In this document: positions 49,089 to 56,843 of the stretch, piece after piece
Numbering within the stretch: position 1 is the stretch's first letter
Layout of the letters: every line of letters begins with the position of its first letter
Origin: Fodinicola acaciae
GTDB lineage: Bacteria; Actinomycetota; Actinomycetes; Mycobacteriales; HKI-0501
NCBI RefSeq assembly: GCF_010993745.1
Contig: NZ_WOTN01000001.1
Coordinates: 871,235-935,234, forward strand
DNA length: 64,000 nt
Direction of reading: 5' to 3'
The notes under the pieces: generated by a model
The model's input: only the letters and a program-made list of their open reading frames with translations
Told to the model about the DNA's origin: nothing
The model's database searches: none
Translations under genes and position numbers: made by a program

Positions 49089-50463
49089 GCCACGCGGCAG
49101 CGACCAGAGAAATGCCCTTGTCGATGGTCGTTGCGCTCAGATGGCTGAAACCAAGGACAAAGCCGGGTCCGGTGCCGCCATATCGGCCAAACGGCACGAC
49201 GTTGACGCCAACGTCGGCAGCGGCGCGTACGAGCTCGTCCTCGGCGCCGAAGGATGCCGGCAACGTCACGACGGCATGCAGGCCGGCGGCAACCCCGGTG
49301 ACGCGCGCTTCGGGCAGCTGGTCGGCGAGTGCGCGCACCAGCGTGTCGCGTCGTTCTCGGTACGTACGCTGGCAAAGTCGCAGCTGCCGGTCATAGCGGC
49401 CGGATCGCAGGAAGGCGGCGAGTACGGCCTGGTCGAGCACCGGCCGGCCGCGATCGTCGCCGTGTTTGAGCGCTGCCAACGGTTCGAGCAGCCGCGCCGG
49501 CGGCAGGAGCCAGCCAAGCCGCATCCCCGGCGCGAGCGACTTGCTGACCGATCCCGCGTACGCTACGAGATCCGGTGCTGTCGACTGCAGAGCGGCCAGC
49601 GGCGCGCGGTCATAGCGAAACTCGCCGTCGTAATCGTCCTCGATGATCAGCCCGCCGGTGTCGCGAGCCCACTCCAGCAGCTGTTTTCGGCGCGGCGGTT
49701 GATAAACGATGCCGGTCGGAAACTGGTGCGTCGGCGTGACGAGCGCCGCATGGCAGCCGCTGGCGGCCAGCGCGTCGACATCCATGCCGTTCTCGTCGAC
49801 CGCGATCGACACTGACGACACACCGGCGGGACCGAAGATCGAGCAGCCTTTCGAGTCGCCTGGCAACTCTTCGCCAATGAGAGTTTTGCCCTGAGTACGA
49901 AGAAACCTGGCCACCAGACTGAGCGCCTGCGCGAAGCCGCCGCAGATGATGATCCGTTCCGGATCCACGACCACGCCGCGCCGCCGCGACAGCAGCGCAG
50001 CCAATTCCGTACGCAGCGGCAGAAAACCGCGAGAGTCGCCGTAGTCGAGCACGGCGTGCGGCATCTCGGTCAGCACCTTGCGGCACAGGTTGGCCCACGC
50101 CGCGCGAGGAAACAGCGACAGGTCGGGCGAGCCGGGCTTGAAGTCGACCAGCGGCGCGGCGGCTATCGGGGCTGGCGGTGGTGCCTGGCGAGGCAGATCG
50201 ACGACCCAGGTGCCGGCGCCCTGCCGGCCGACCAGGTGACCTTCGGCGACCAGCCGGCCATAGACCTCGGTCACCACACCGCGCGAAACGCCGAGGTCAG
50301 CGGCCAGCTCGCGGCTCGACGGCAGCCGCGTGCCGGCGGCGATGTGGCCGGACCGTACGGCCTGGCGCAGCGCGTCCTCCAGCATCCGGCCACGCGCACG
50401 GCGGGGGCTGCGCGCGGCCGTGACCAGCAGCTCCCACGCGGCAGTGGTCCATGAACTCTCCAT
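49081..50463 (-). CDS. MocR/PdxR-type GntR regulator with aminotransferase domain
   Basis: 460 residues from ATG 50463; a frame start at 50499 is possible. An N-terminal GntR helix-turn-helix (LRQAVRSGHIAAGTRLPSSR, LAADLGVSRGVVTEVYGRLV) is joined by a short linker to a fold-type I aminotransferase domain (about 105-460) with the PLP lysine in YAGSVSKSLAPGMRLGW and FRYDRAPL for phosphate binding. MocR proteins sense PLP or amino compounds. It is divergent by 47 bases from an EamA transporter, its likely target. A second, related MocR protein is encoded at 58000-59349. Confidence 0.9.
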   Translation of the reverse strand: MESSWTTAAWELLVTAARSPRRARGRMLEDALRQAVRSGHIAAGTRLPSSRELAADLGVSRGVVTEVYGRLVAEGHLVGRQGAGTWVVDLPRQAPPPAPIAAAPLVDFKPGSPDLSLFPRAAWANLCRKVLTEMPHAVLDYGDSRGFLPLRTELAALLSRRRGVVVDPERIIICGGFAQALSLVARFLRTQGKTLIGEELPGDSKGCSIFGPAGVSSVSIAVDENGMDVDALAASGCHAALVTPTHQFPTGIVYQPPRRKQLLEWARDTGGLIIEDDYDGEFRYDRAPLAALQSTAPDLVAYAGSVSKSLAPGMRLGWLLPPARLLEPLAALKHGDDRGRPVLDQAVLAAFLRSGRYDRQLRLCQRTYRERRDTLVRALADQLPEARVTGVAAGLHAVVTLPASFGAEDELVRAAADVGVNVVPFGRYGGTGPGFVLGFSHLSATTIDKGISLVAAAWLT

Positions 50464-50510
50464 CGGAATGGACCTTATCCGCGACCCGTCCCGCCTCATA
50501 GCGTCGGCAC

Positions 50511-51416
50511 ATGATCAGCGACAAGGTGCGTGGCGGCCTGCTCTGCACGGCCGCGATGATGCTGGTCGGCAGCTCGTTTCCGGCCTCCAGCCTGCTCGTC
50601 GGCTTCCCGTACGCCGGCGGACAGGCGATGCGTTACGCCGTCGCCGCGGCGATCCTGCTGCCGCTCGCGTTTCGGCGCGGAGCGCCCCTGCCGGCGCGCG
50701 TACGACCGCGCGACTGGCTGCTGCTCGTGCTGCTCGCGGCGACCGGCCTGGTCGGCTTCAACTTCGCCGTACTCGCCGCGCTGCGCACCGCCGAGCCGGC
50801 CGTCGTCGGCGTGATCGTCGGCTGCGTACCACTTCTGCTCGCGGTGATCGCACCGTTGACCTCGGGAAAGCGGCCGTCCGTCCGCATGCTCGCCGCGTCG
50901 GCGGTCGTCGTCGCCGGTGCCGCGGTGGTGCAGGGGTTTGGCCGCAGCGACCTCGCCGGACTCGGCTTCTCGTTGCTCGCGCTCGCCGGCGAGGCGGCGT
51001 TTTCGCTGCTGGCGGTGCCGTTGTTGCCGCGACTCGGCGCGATCGGTACGTCCGCCTACAGCACGGTGGTGGCCGCGCTCGAGGCGTACGTCATCGCGCT
51101 CGTCGTGGACGGTTTTCCGGGCGTACGCGTGCCGACCTTCGTCGAGCTGCTGGCGTTGCTGTGGATCGCCTTGCCCGTCACGGTCGTGGCCTTCATCTGT
51201 TGGTATGGCGGCCTCGTCCGCATCGGCGCAGCCAGCGCCGGCTTGTTCGCCGGCGTCCTGCCACTGACCACAGCGGTCGTCGCGCCACTCGTCGGCACCG
51301 GCACGTTTGGCGTCTGGCAGCTGGTCGGCGGACTGACGGTGGCCGGTGGTCTCGCGGTCGGCCTGGTGGGCCGGAGCCGCGCGGCTAAACCATTGGTGAC
51401 TGAGACTACTCCCTAA
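50511..51416 (+). CDS. EamA/DMT-superfamily transporter
   Basis: 301 residues with ten predicted helices in two five-helix EamA repeats (GGLLCTAAMMLVGSSFPASS, LVGFNFAVLAALRTAEPAVV, AGLFAGVLPLTTAVVAPLVG, WQLVGGLTVAGGLAVGLVG). Such carriers export amino acids, metabolites or drugs. The divergent MocR-type neighbour suggests control by an amino compound. Its stop codon lies within the first of the TCCCTA motifs before the next gene. Confidence 0.9.
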   Translation: MISDKVRGGLLCTAAMMLVGSSFPASSLLVGFPYAGGQAMRYAVAAAILLPLAFRRGAPLPARVRPRDWLLLVLLAATGLVGFNFAVLAALRTAEPAVVGVIVGCVPLLLAVIAPLTSGKRPSVRMLAASAVVVAGAAVVQGFGRSDLAGLGFSLLALAGEAAFSLLAVPLLPRLGAIGTSAYSTVVAALEAYVIALVVDGFPGVRVPTFVELLALLWIALPVTVVAFICWYGGLVRIGAASAGLFAGVLPLTTAVVAPLVGTGTFGVWQLVGGLTVAGGLAVGLVGRSRAAKPLVTETTP

Positions 51417-51454
51417 CCTTCCCTATTATTCCCTATCGCGTGTTAGTTTAGGGA
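51410..51454. promoter_or_regulatory. TCCCTA repeats at 10-base spacing before a small HTH gene
   Basis: TCCCTA occurs at 51410, 51420 and 51430, exactly one DNA turn apart, and its inverse TAGGGA at 51449-51454, three bases before the ATG at 51457. The AT-rich run between them (TGTTAGTTTA) could hold the -10 box. Autoregulation by the downstream excisionase-like HTH protein is likely. Confidence 0.6.
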
Positions 51455-51456
51455 AC

Positions 51457-51894
51457 ATGGAGGAAGAACTGTACTCGGTTGAGCAGGTGGCCAACCTGCT
51501 CGGCCTGCATGTGAAGACGGTCCGCGGCTATGTCCGCGACGGCCGGTTGAAGGCCGTACGGATCGGCAAGCAATACCGGATCGCACGCGCCGACCTCGCC
51601 GACTTCACCGGCGGGGCGACGCCTGCGCCGATCCGCGAGTCAACGGTGCGCCAGCGGCGGTCAGAGGTGTCCAGTGTCGTGCAGATCGACGCCATCGGCA
51701 CCGCCTCCGCCAACCGGATCAGCCTGTCGCTGACCGGCGCAGCCAACACGCGTACGCACGACGGCACGCGGTTGCGCATCGACGCCATCTACGACGAGGA
51801 ACGCGCCAGCCTGAAGATCATCCTGCATGGCGATCTGGAAAACGTCGCGGAGTTGCTCAAGCTGATCAACATGATTCTGGAGGACGAACGATGA
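51457..51894 (+). CDS. Small helix-turn-helix (excisionase/MerR-like) regulator with C-terminal sensor domain
   Basis: 145 residues. An HTH_17-type winged helix (YSVEQVANLLGLHVKTVRGY, VRDGRLKAVRIGKQYRIARADLADF) is followed by a linker and about 75 residues with two beta-rich segments (SANRISLSLTGAANTRTHDG, ASLKIILHGDLENVAELLKLINMI) of unknown family that may bind a ligand. Message overlaps the hydrolase start as ATGA, forming a three-gene operon with an alpha/beta hydrolase and a DUF4180 protein. Confidence 0.8.
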   Translation: MEEELYSVEQVANLLGLHVKTVRGYVRDGRLKAVRIGKQYRIARADLADFTGGATPAPIRESTVRQRRSEVSSVVQIDAIGTASANRISLSLTGAANTRTHDGTRLRIDAIYDEERASLKIILHGDLENVAELLKLINMILEDER

Positions 51895-52757
51895 CGGGGA
51901 TCTGGCGCTCGACGGCCGGCGAGCAAGCGGTCAAGGAGCAATATCGGGCGATCCTGGGGCACTGGCCGGTGCCGGCCGAGCAGCGTATCGTCGCGACCGG
52001 CTTCGGCGACACGTTTGTGCTGGTCAGCGGCCCAGCGGAGGCGCCGCCGGTGGTCCTGCTGCACGGCTCGGCCGGCAACGCCGTCACCTGGATGGGGGAT
52101 ATCGCCGCGCTCGCGCAGCGGTTCCGCGTCTACGTCGTGGACATGATCGGCGAGCCTGGTCTCAGCGCGCCGACCCGGCCGGGGCTGGAGTCCGGAGCGC
52201 TCGCCGCATGGCTCGCCGAGGTGTGGGACGCGCTCGGCCTCGAGAAGGCCGCGCTGGTCGGCATGTCGCTCGGCGGCCTGGTCTCGCTGCAGTTCGCGAC
52301 CAGATATCCGGAGCGCCTCGAGCGGCTCGGCCTGCTGTGCCCAAGTGGCATCGGCCGCCAGCTGATCGGCAAGGTCCTGCTGGCACTTTTGGTGCGGCCA
52401 TTCGGAAAAGGGGGCCGGCGCAAGGCCGCCGAGCTCATCCTCGGCGCGGTCATCGAGGCGCCGGACGGTCCGGCCAGGGTGATCGCCGATTTCTTCGCCC
52501 TGGTCAACAAGAACTTCAAGCCGCGGATGGGAAAGATGCCGCCGCTCACCGACGCGGAGCTGCGCCGGCTGGCGATGCCGGTGCTGGCGATCGTCGGTGG
52601 CCGCGACGCGATGCTCGACTCCGCCGAGACCAAGCGGCGGCTGGAGGCCAACGCGCCGCACGCGAAGGTGTTGCTGCTGCCGGAGCGGGGCCACCTGCTG
52701 ATCGGCTTGACCCAGCAGATCGAGGAGTTCCTGACCGCGGGGAGGGCCCATGCCTGA
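51891..52757 (+). CDS. Alpha/beta hydrolase
   Basis: 288 residues. The oxyanion strand LLHGSAGNAVTWMG, the nucleophile elbow LVGMSLGGLVSLQFA with Ser in GMSLG, Asp in GGRDAMLDSAE and His in PERGHLLIGL form a complete triad. The cap region (about 150-215) is basic. The substrate is unknown; the overlap with a ligand-sensing HTH gene suggests it breaks down the ligand. It overlaps the next gene by eight bases. Confidence 0.9.
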   Translation: MTGIWRSTAGEQAVKEQYRAILGHWPVPAEQRIVATGFGDTFVLVSGPAEAPPVVLLHGSAGNAVTWMGDIAALAQRFRVYVVDMIGEPGLSAPTRPGLESGALAAWLAEVWDALGLEKAALVGMSLGGLVSLQFATRYPERLERLGLLCPSGIGRQLIGKVLLALLVRPFGKGGRRKAAELILGAVIEAPDGPARVIADFFALVNKNFKPRMGKMPPLTDAELRRLAMPVLAIVGGRDAMLDSAETKRRLEANAPHAKVLLLPERGHLLIGLTQQIEEFLTAGRAHA

Positions 52758-53115
52758 CCAGCTGCGACAGATCCACGGCGTCCCGGTGTACGTGTGCGCG
52801 CCGGACGGTGCGCTCATCGGCGGCGAACGGGATGCCGTGGACCTGCTCGGTGACATGGCGGCCGGTCGCGCGGAAATGATCGCGATCCCGGTCGAGCGGC
52901 TGGTGCCGGACTTCTTCCGCCTACGCACGGGGATCGCCGGCGCGGTCGTACAGAAATTCGTCGGCTACCACACAAAAGTGGCGATTGTCGGCGACGTTTC
53001 CGCGTACGCGGTGGAAAGCGGACCGCTGCGCGACTGGATCCGTGAGAGCAACAACGGCCGCGACCTGTGGTTCACCGCCGATCTGGCGGAGCTGGAGAAA
53101 CGGCTCGGCGGTTAG
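52750..53115 (+). CDS. DUF4180-family protein
   Basis: 121 residues. The conserved strand IPVERLVPDFFRLRTGIAGA, KFVGYHTKVAIVGDVSAY and the final NNGRDLWFTADLAELEKRL match DUF4180, which is usually found beside HTH regulators or SAM-dependent enzymes and has no known activity. It is the last gene of the operon with the HTH protein and hydrolase. Its TAG stop starts a 15-base block bounded by TA and resembling an element end. Confidence 0.82.
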   Translation: MPDQLRQIHGVPVYVCAPDGALIGGERDAVDLLGDMAAGRAEMIAIPVERLVPDFFRLRTGIAGAVVQKFVGYHTKVAIVGDVSAYAVESGPLRDWIRESNNGRDLWFTADLAELEKRLGG

Positions 53116-53128
53116 GTGCGAAACAACC

Positions 53129-54133
53129 CTAGGGGCGATCCAGCAGAGGCAACAACGGATTCCAGGCGTCACCGTCGCGCCGCCGCCGCGCGATGGCGCT
53201 CAGTGCCTCCAACACGACGCGGTTGGCGAGCGCGGCGGTGATGTCGGCGTGGTCGTACGGTGGACTCACCTCGACCACGTCGACGCCGGCGATCGGCAGC
53301 TCCAGGCAGCACCGGCGTACGGCGTCGAGCAGCTGCCGCGCGCTCAACCCGCCCGGCTCCGGCGTGCCGGTGCCAGGCGCGTGACCGGGGTCGGCCACAT
53401 CGATGTCCACGGACAGGAAGACACCGTCGCACTCGTCGGTGGCGATGCCGAAGGCCTCGGTCAGGCAGTCGTCGAGGCCGCGATGCACGATCTCGGTCAT
53501 CTCGTACGACCGCATGCGCTGCTCGGCCATCCAGTCCAGCGTCGCCGGCTCCGGCCAATAGCCGCGCAGGCCGATCTGCAGGAACCGGTCGCCGCGCAGC
53601 GCACCTGACTCGATGAGCCGGCGCATCGGCGCGCCGTGGCCCCACAATGAGCCAAACTCGATGTCGCCGGTGTCGGCGTGTGCGTCGAAATGCACCATTG
53701 AGACGCGACCGTGGCCGACGACGTTGGCGACGCCTTTGGCGTCCGGAAAGGCGATCGCGTGGTCGCCGCCGAGGATCATCGGGATCGCGCCGGCGCGTGC
53801 GACCTTCTCGACCGCGACCTCCAGGTCGGCCAGAGATTTCGCCGCGTCGCCGGAAAACATCTCGACGTCGCCGGCGTCGACGACGCGCAGGTCGCGCAGG
53901 CCGTCGGCGCGCAGCGCGAGGCTCGGCCGCGATCCGTCGTGCGGCAGGTAGTCGGTGCCGCGGATGGCCTGCGGTCCAAACCTGGTGCCGGGCCGGTGCG
54001 AGGTGCCGCCGTCAAAGGGAGCGCCGACGATCACGACGTCGGCGTCGGCGTACGTCTCCGGCGCGTCCAGATCGCACCGGTCGACGCCGAGGAAGGTGAT
54101 GTCCGGACCGTACTGCGCGCCATAGCGGGTCAT
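53129..54133 (-). CDS. Agmatinase/ureohydrolase-family enzyme
   Basis: 334 residues. The binuclear manganese motifs are complete: GGDHAI, DAHAD in MVHFDAHADTG, and SVDIDVADP. The N-terminal GAPFDGGTSHRPGTRFGPQA is typical of the agmatinase subgroup, which also includes guanidinobutyrase and guanidinopropionase. The enzyme should release urea from a guanidino compound. Neighbours (TetR, DUF3703) do not fix the substrate. It is convergent with the DUF4180 gene, 13 bases apart. Confidence 0.9.
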   Translation of the reverse strand: MTRYGAQYGPDITFLGVDRCDLDAPETYADADVVIVGAPFDGGTSHRPGTRFGPQAIRGTDYLPHDGSRPSLALRADGLRDLRVVDAGDVEMFSGDAAKSLADLEVAVEKVARAGAIPMILGGDHAIAFPDAKGVANVVGHGRVSMVHFDAHADTGDIEFGSLWGHGAPMRRLIESGALRGDRFLQIGLRGYWPEPATLDWMAEQRMRSYEMTEIVHRGLDDCLTEAFGIATDECDGVFLSVDIDVADPGHAPGTGTPEPGGLSARQLLDAVRRCCLELPIAGVDVVEVSPPYDHADITAALANRVVLEALSAIARRRRDGDAWNPLLPLLDRP

Positions 54134-54143
54134 GATCCAGACC

Positions 54144-54752
54144 CTAAAGGCCGCGCGCGAGGAGGTCGAACGCGTCGTCGATCAGCGCCTCGATGTCTTT
54201 CTCGGATGTACGCGACCGCTGCTCCGCGGTCTGCATCGCGGCGAACGCGGCGCCGACGACCAGATGTGGATATTGGTCGGTTTCCGGATCGGTGCCGATG
54301 CGCGTCGCCAACTCGTTGGCCATCGCCAGCATCGCCGCGTCGATCTGGTCGCCGAGCCTCATCCGGGCGAAAAGCTCGGGATGACGCTCGTACAACTGCT
54401 GGAGCAGCTGGGTTTCCTCGTGCAGGTTGGCGAAGTTCGCGGCGACCGCCATCGCCTTGACGACCGCGCGCATCGACTCAAGCGGCGCCTCTTTGGCCGG
54501 TCGCGCACGCAGCTCGGCGAGGATCTCGTCCTCGGTCCACTGGAACGGCTCGATCGAGTAGACGTCGTCTTTGCTGGCGAAATAGTTGAAAAACGTGCGC
54601 GGCGCGATGTCGGAGGCCTCGCTGATCTCCTCGACGGTGACCGAGTCCGGTCCCTTTTCCAGCGCCAGCCGCACGGCCGCGGCTCTGATCAGCGCGCGGC
54701 GAGCGACCTTGCGCCGCTCGCGCCGAGCCGCGGTCCTGTCCATGGGATGCAT
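54144..54752 (-). CDS. TetR-family transcriptional regulator
   Basis: 202 residues; M4 (54743) is an alternative start. The DNA-binding helices are RRALIRAAAVRLALEKGPDS, VTVEEISEASDIAPRTFFNY, FASKDDVY, and the rest is an all-alpha ligand domain (TQLLQQLYERHPELFARMRL, HLVVGAAFAAMQTAEQ). It is ten bases upstream of the agmatinase-like gene on the same strand and divergent from a DUF3703 gene, with a near-perfect 20-base palindrome in the gap. Confidence 0.9.
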   Translation of the reverse strand: MHPMDRTAARRERRKVARRALIRAAAVRLALEKGPDSVTVEEISEASDIAPRTFFNYFASKDDVYSIEPFQWTEDEILAELRARPAKEAPLESMRAVVKAMAVAANFANLHEETQLLQQLYERHPELFARMRLGDQIDAAMLAMANELATRIGTDPETDQYPHLVVGAAFAAMQTAEQRSRTSEKDIEALIDDAFDLLARGL

Positions 54753-54783
54753 CGTATCTGTTCTTGCGATAGGTGCTTACTTT

Positions 54784-54803
54784 GCATAGAGTGCACTTTA
54801 CGC
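54784..54803. promoter_or_regulatory. TetR operator between the TetR and DUF3703 genes
   Basis: GCATAGAGTGCACTTTACGC is a 20-base palindrome centred on AGTGCACT, with eight of ten half-site positions matching. It lies 31 bases from the TetR frame start and 19 from the DUF3703 ATG, so it could block both promoters. Confidence 0.6.
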
Positions 54804-54822
54804 ATTCGATGAAAGGAACACG

Positions 54823-55077
54823 ATGACGTACGAGGATGCGATGGACGCCGGACGTACGGCGTTGGCCGCGGGGGACTGGCGGACCGCCTATCGGCATTTC
54901 GGCAAGGCTCACGGACTCGGTCACGATGTGCTGGCGCAACACCTGGCCGCGCATCGCGGGATGTTGCGGTCTGCGGTGCGTGGCCTGCGGCCGGTCAAGG
55001 TCGTGACGCAGCTGTTTCTGATGGCCGGCGCGTACGTTTTCGACCGCGGCCCTCAGGGACGCTCGGTCGTCCAGTAG
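54823..55077 (+). CDS. DUF3703-family small protein
   Basis: 84 residues: MDAGRTALAAGDWRTAYRHF, GKAHGLGHDVLAQHLAAHRG and a hydrophobic C-terminal stretch VVTQLFLMAGAYVFDRGP, with GAAAGGAA before the ATG. The His-containing helix pair matches DUF3703, a family seen near heavy-metal or regulatory genes without known function. The last 25 bases overlap the convergent MFS gene. Confidence 0.8.
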   Translation: MTYEDAMDAGRTALAAGDWRTAYRHFGKAHGLGHDVLAQHLAAHRGMLRSAVRGLRPVKVVTQLFLMAGAYVFDRGPQGRSVVQ

Positions 55078-56228
55078 GTCAGCGCCAGGATCGGCAGCAG
55101 GGCACCGAAAACCGCGACACCGGTCCAGCCGCCAAGGTGGTATGCGTAGGCGCCGAGCTGCGAACCGATCGCGCCGCCAAGGAAAAACGTGGCCAGGTAG
55201 ACGCTGTTGAGCCGCGACCGCGCGGCTGGATCGAGCGCATAGATGGTGTGTTGTCCGAAAATCAGCGACCCTTGTACGGCCATGTCGATCAGGATCGCCG
55301 CGACAGCAAGAAAAATGACGTTGTGCGCGCCGAATCCGGCGATCCCGAAGGCGACCGCGGCGGTCACGAAGGCCGCGGCGGTCAGTGGACGCGACAGCCC
55401 GCGGTCGGCCAGCCGGCCGGCTATTGGCGCGACCAATGCTCCGCCGGCGCCGACCAGCGCGAAAATTCCCACTCCCAGCTGGGAAAAGCCGAACGGTGGC
55501 GCGGTCAGCACGTACGACACCGTCGTCCAGAAAGCGCTGAACGCGCCGAACATGGCGGCCTGGTAGAGCGCGCGGCGCCGCAGCGGCTGGTGCTGGCGCA
55601 CCAGTCGTACGGTCGACAGCAACAGCTCTGCGTATGGCACACGTGTCGTCGGTTCGCGGCGCGGCAGGGCGAACCGCAGCGCGACGGACAGGACGGCCAT
55701 CATGCCTGCCGCGACAAGGAAAACCACCCGCCAGTTGGTCGCCTCGGCGAGCAGACTGCCGACCGTACGCGACAGCAGCACGCCAAACAGCAGGCCGCTG
55801 ACCACCTGGCCGACGATCCGTCCGCGCAGGTGGTCGGGGGACAGGCCGGCCGCGTACGGCACCAGGATCTGCACCACGACCGAGGTCGCGCCGCTGATCA
55901 GCGCGCCGGCGAGCAGCAGCGGATAGGTCGGCGCGATGCCGGCGACGGTAAGACCGACCGTCGTGACGACGAGCAGGGTCGATACCAGGCGGCGCGTCTC
56001 GGCGCGGTCGCCGAGCGGCACCAGCAGGATCATGCCAGCGGCGTAGCCCAGCTGCGTGGCGGTGATCAGGCCGCCGGCCGCCACCGGGGTGATCTTGAAC
56101 GTGTCGCCGAGCAACGACAACAGTGGCTGGGTGTAATAGAGATTCGCGACGGTCAGGCCGCAGGCCACCGCCAGCAGCAGGACGAGCCAGCCGGGCGGTG
56201 CCTCGGTACGACGATCGGTGACGGTCAC
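55053..56228 (-). CDS. MFS transporter, copy 1 (drug/metabolite efflux type)
   Basis: 391 residues from GTG 56228, chosen because GAGGAG lies just in front; a TTG at 56240 is possible. Twelve helices with the loop motif LGDRAETRRL after helix 2 and GGAIGSQLGAYAYHLGG near the end. It resembles the sugar-efflux/NepI-like branch of MFS. It is divergent from a CGNR zinc-finger gene with a large operator between, and shares the layout ANLYYTQPLLSLL with the paralogue encoded at 56686-57957. Confidence 0.88.
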   Translation of the reverse strand: MTVTDRRTEAPPGWLVLLLAVACGLTVANLYYTQPLLSLLGDTFKITPVAAGGLITATQLGYAAGMILLVPLGDRAETRRLVSTLLVVTTVGLTVAGIAPTYPLLLAGALISGATSVVVQILVPYAAGLSPDHLRGRIVGQVVSGLLFGVLLSRTVGSLLAEATNWRVVFLVAAGMMAVLSVALRFALPRREPTTRVPYAELLLSTVRLVRQHQPLRRRALYQAAMFGAFSAFWTTVSYVLTAPPFGFSQLGVGIFALVGAGGALVAPIAGRLADRGLSRPLTAAAFVTAAVAFGIAGFGAHNVIFLAVAAILIDMAVQGSLIFGQHTIYALDPAARSRLNSVYLATFFLGGAIGSQLGAYAYHLGGWTGVAVFGALLPILALTYWTTERP

Positions 56229-56243
56229 TGGACTCCTCAAACG

Positions 56244-56287
56244 GAACCGATTTAACTGGTTCCTGAACGTACCAGTTAAACCGGTTC
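56244..56287. promoter_or_regulatory. Large inverted-repeat operator between MFS and CGNR genes
   Basis: GAACCGATTTAACTGGT (56244-56260) faces its inverse at 56271-56287 with 16 of 17 bases matching and a ten-base spacer. Within each arm GAACC and GGTTC form shorter palindromes. The right half lies directly in front of the CGNR gene and the left in front of the MFS start. The CGNR zinc-finger protein is the likely binder. Confidence 0.65.
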
Positions 56288-56297
56288 TTGGAGTACG

Positions 56298-56843
56298 GTG
56301 ACGTACATGACAGCGCGTTTTCGCCAGGGTGCCGGCCGGCTGAGCCTGGACTATGTCCGTACGCTGCGCCGGCGCGGCAAGCCAGGCGCCGTCGAGGAAC
56401 TGCCGGATCCGGAAGCACTGGCCGCCTGGATCACCGAGTGCAGTCCGATCCCGGTCTCGACGCTGCCGACGCCGGAGCAGGTGGCTGTCGCGCAGGACCT
56501 GCGCGAGGCGGTGTATGGGCTGCTCACCGGCTCAGACGGCGCGGCGGGGCGACGGCTGGTCAACGCCGCCGCGGCGCGTCCGACGCCGGCGCCGGAGCTG
56601 GACTCGGCCGGCGGCTTGCGGTGGCGGGCCGACGACACGGTCGAGGCGACGCTGTCGCTGGTCGCGCGGGACGCGGTCGACCTGGTCAGCTCGCCGGCGA
56701 TCCACCGCGTACGTCCGTGTGCCGATCCGGACTGTTCGGCGCTGTTCCTGGACAGTTCGCGGCCCGGCAGGCGCCGCTGGTGCTCGATGGACACCTGCGG
56801 CAACCGTGCGAAGAAGGAGTCGCTGCGCGCGCGTACGGGATGA
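56298..56843 (+). CDS. CGNR zinc-finger (ABATE-domain) regulator
   Basis: 181 residues (GTG 56298; ATG 56307 also possible). The N-terminal ABATE-like region begins GAGRLSLDYVRTL and the C-terminal zinc finger reads RPCADPDCSALFLDSSRPGR, RRWCSMDTCGNRAKKE with four Cys, the family's hallmark. These proteins are predicted stress-linked transcription regulators. It is divergent from one MFS gene and its last 158 bases are overlapped by the other on the opposite strand. Confidence 0.87.
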   Translation: MTYMTARFRQGAGRLSLDYVRTLRRRGKPGAVEELPDPEALAAWITECSPIPVSTLPTPEQVAVAQDLREAVYGLLTGSDGAAGRRLVNAAAARPTPAPELDSAGGLRWRADDTVEATLSLVARDAVDLVSSPAIHRVRPCADPDCSALFLDSSRPGRRRWCSMDTCGNRAKKESLRARTG

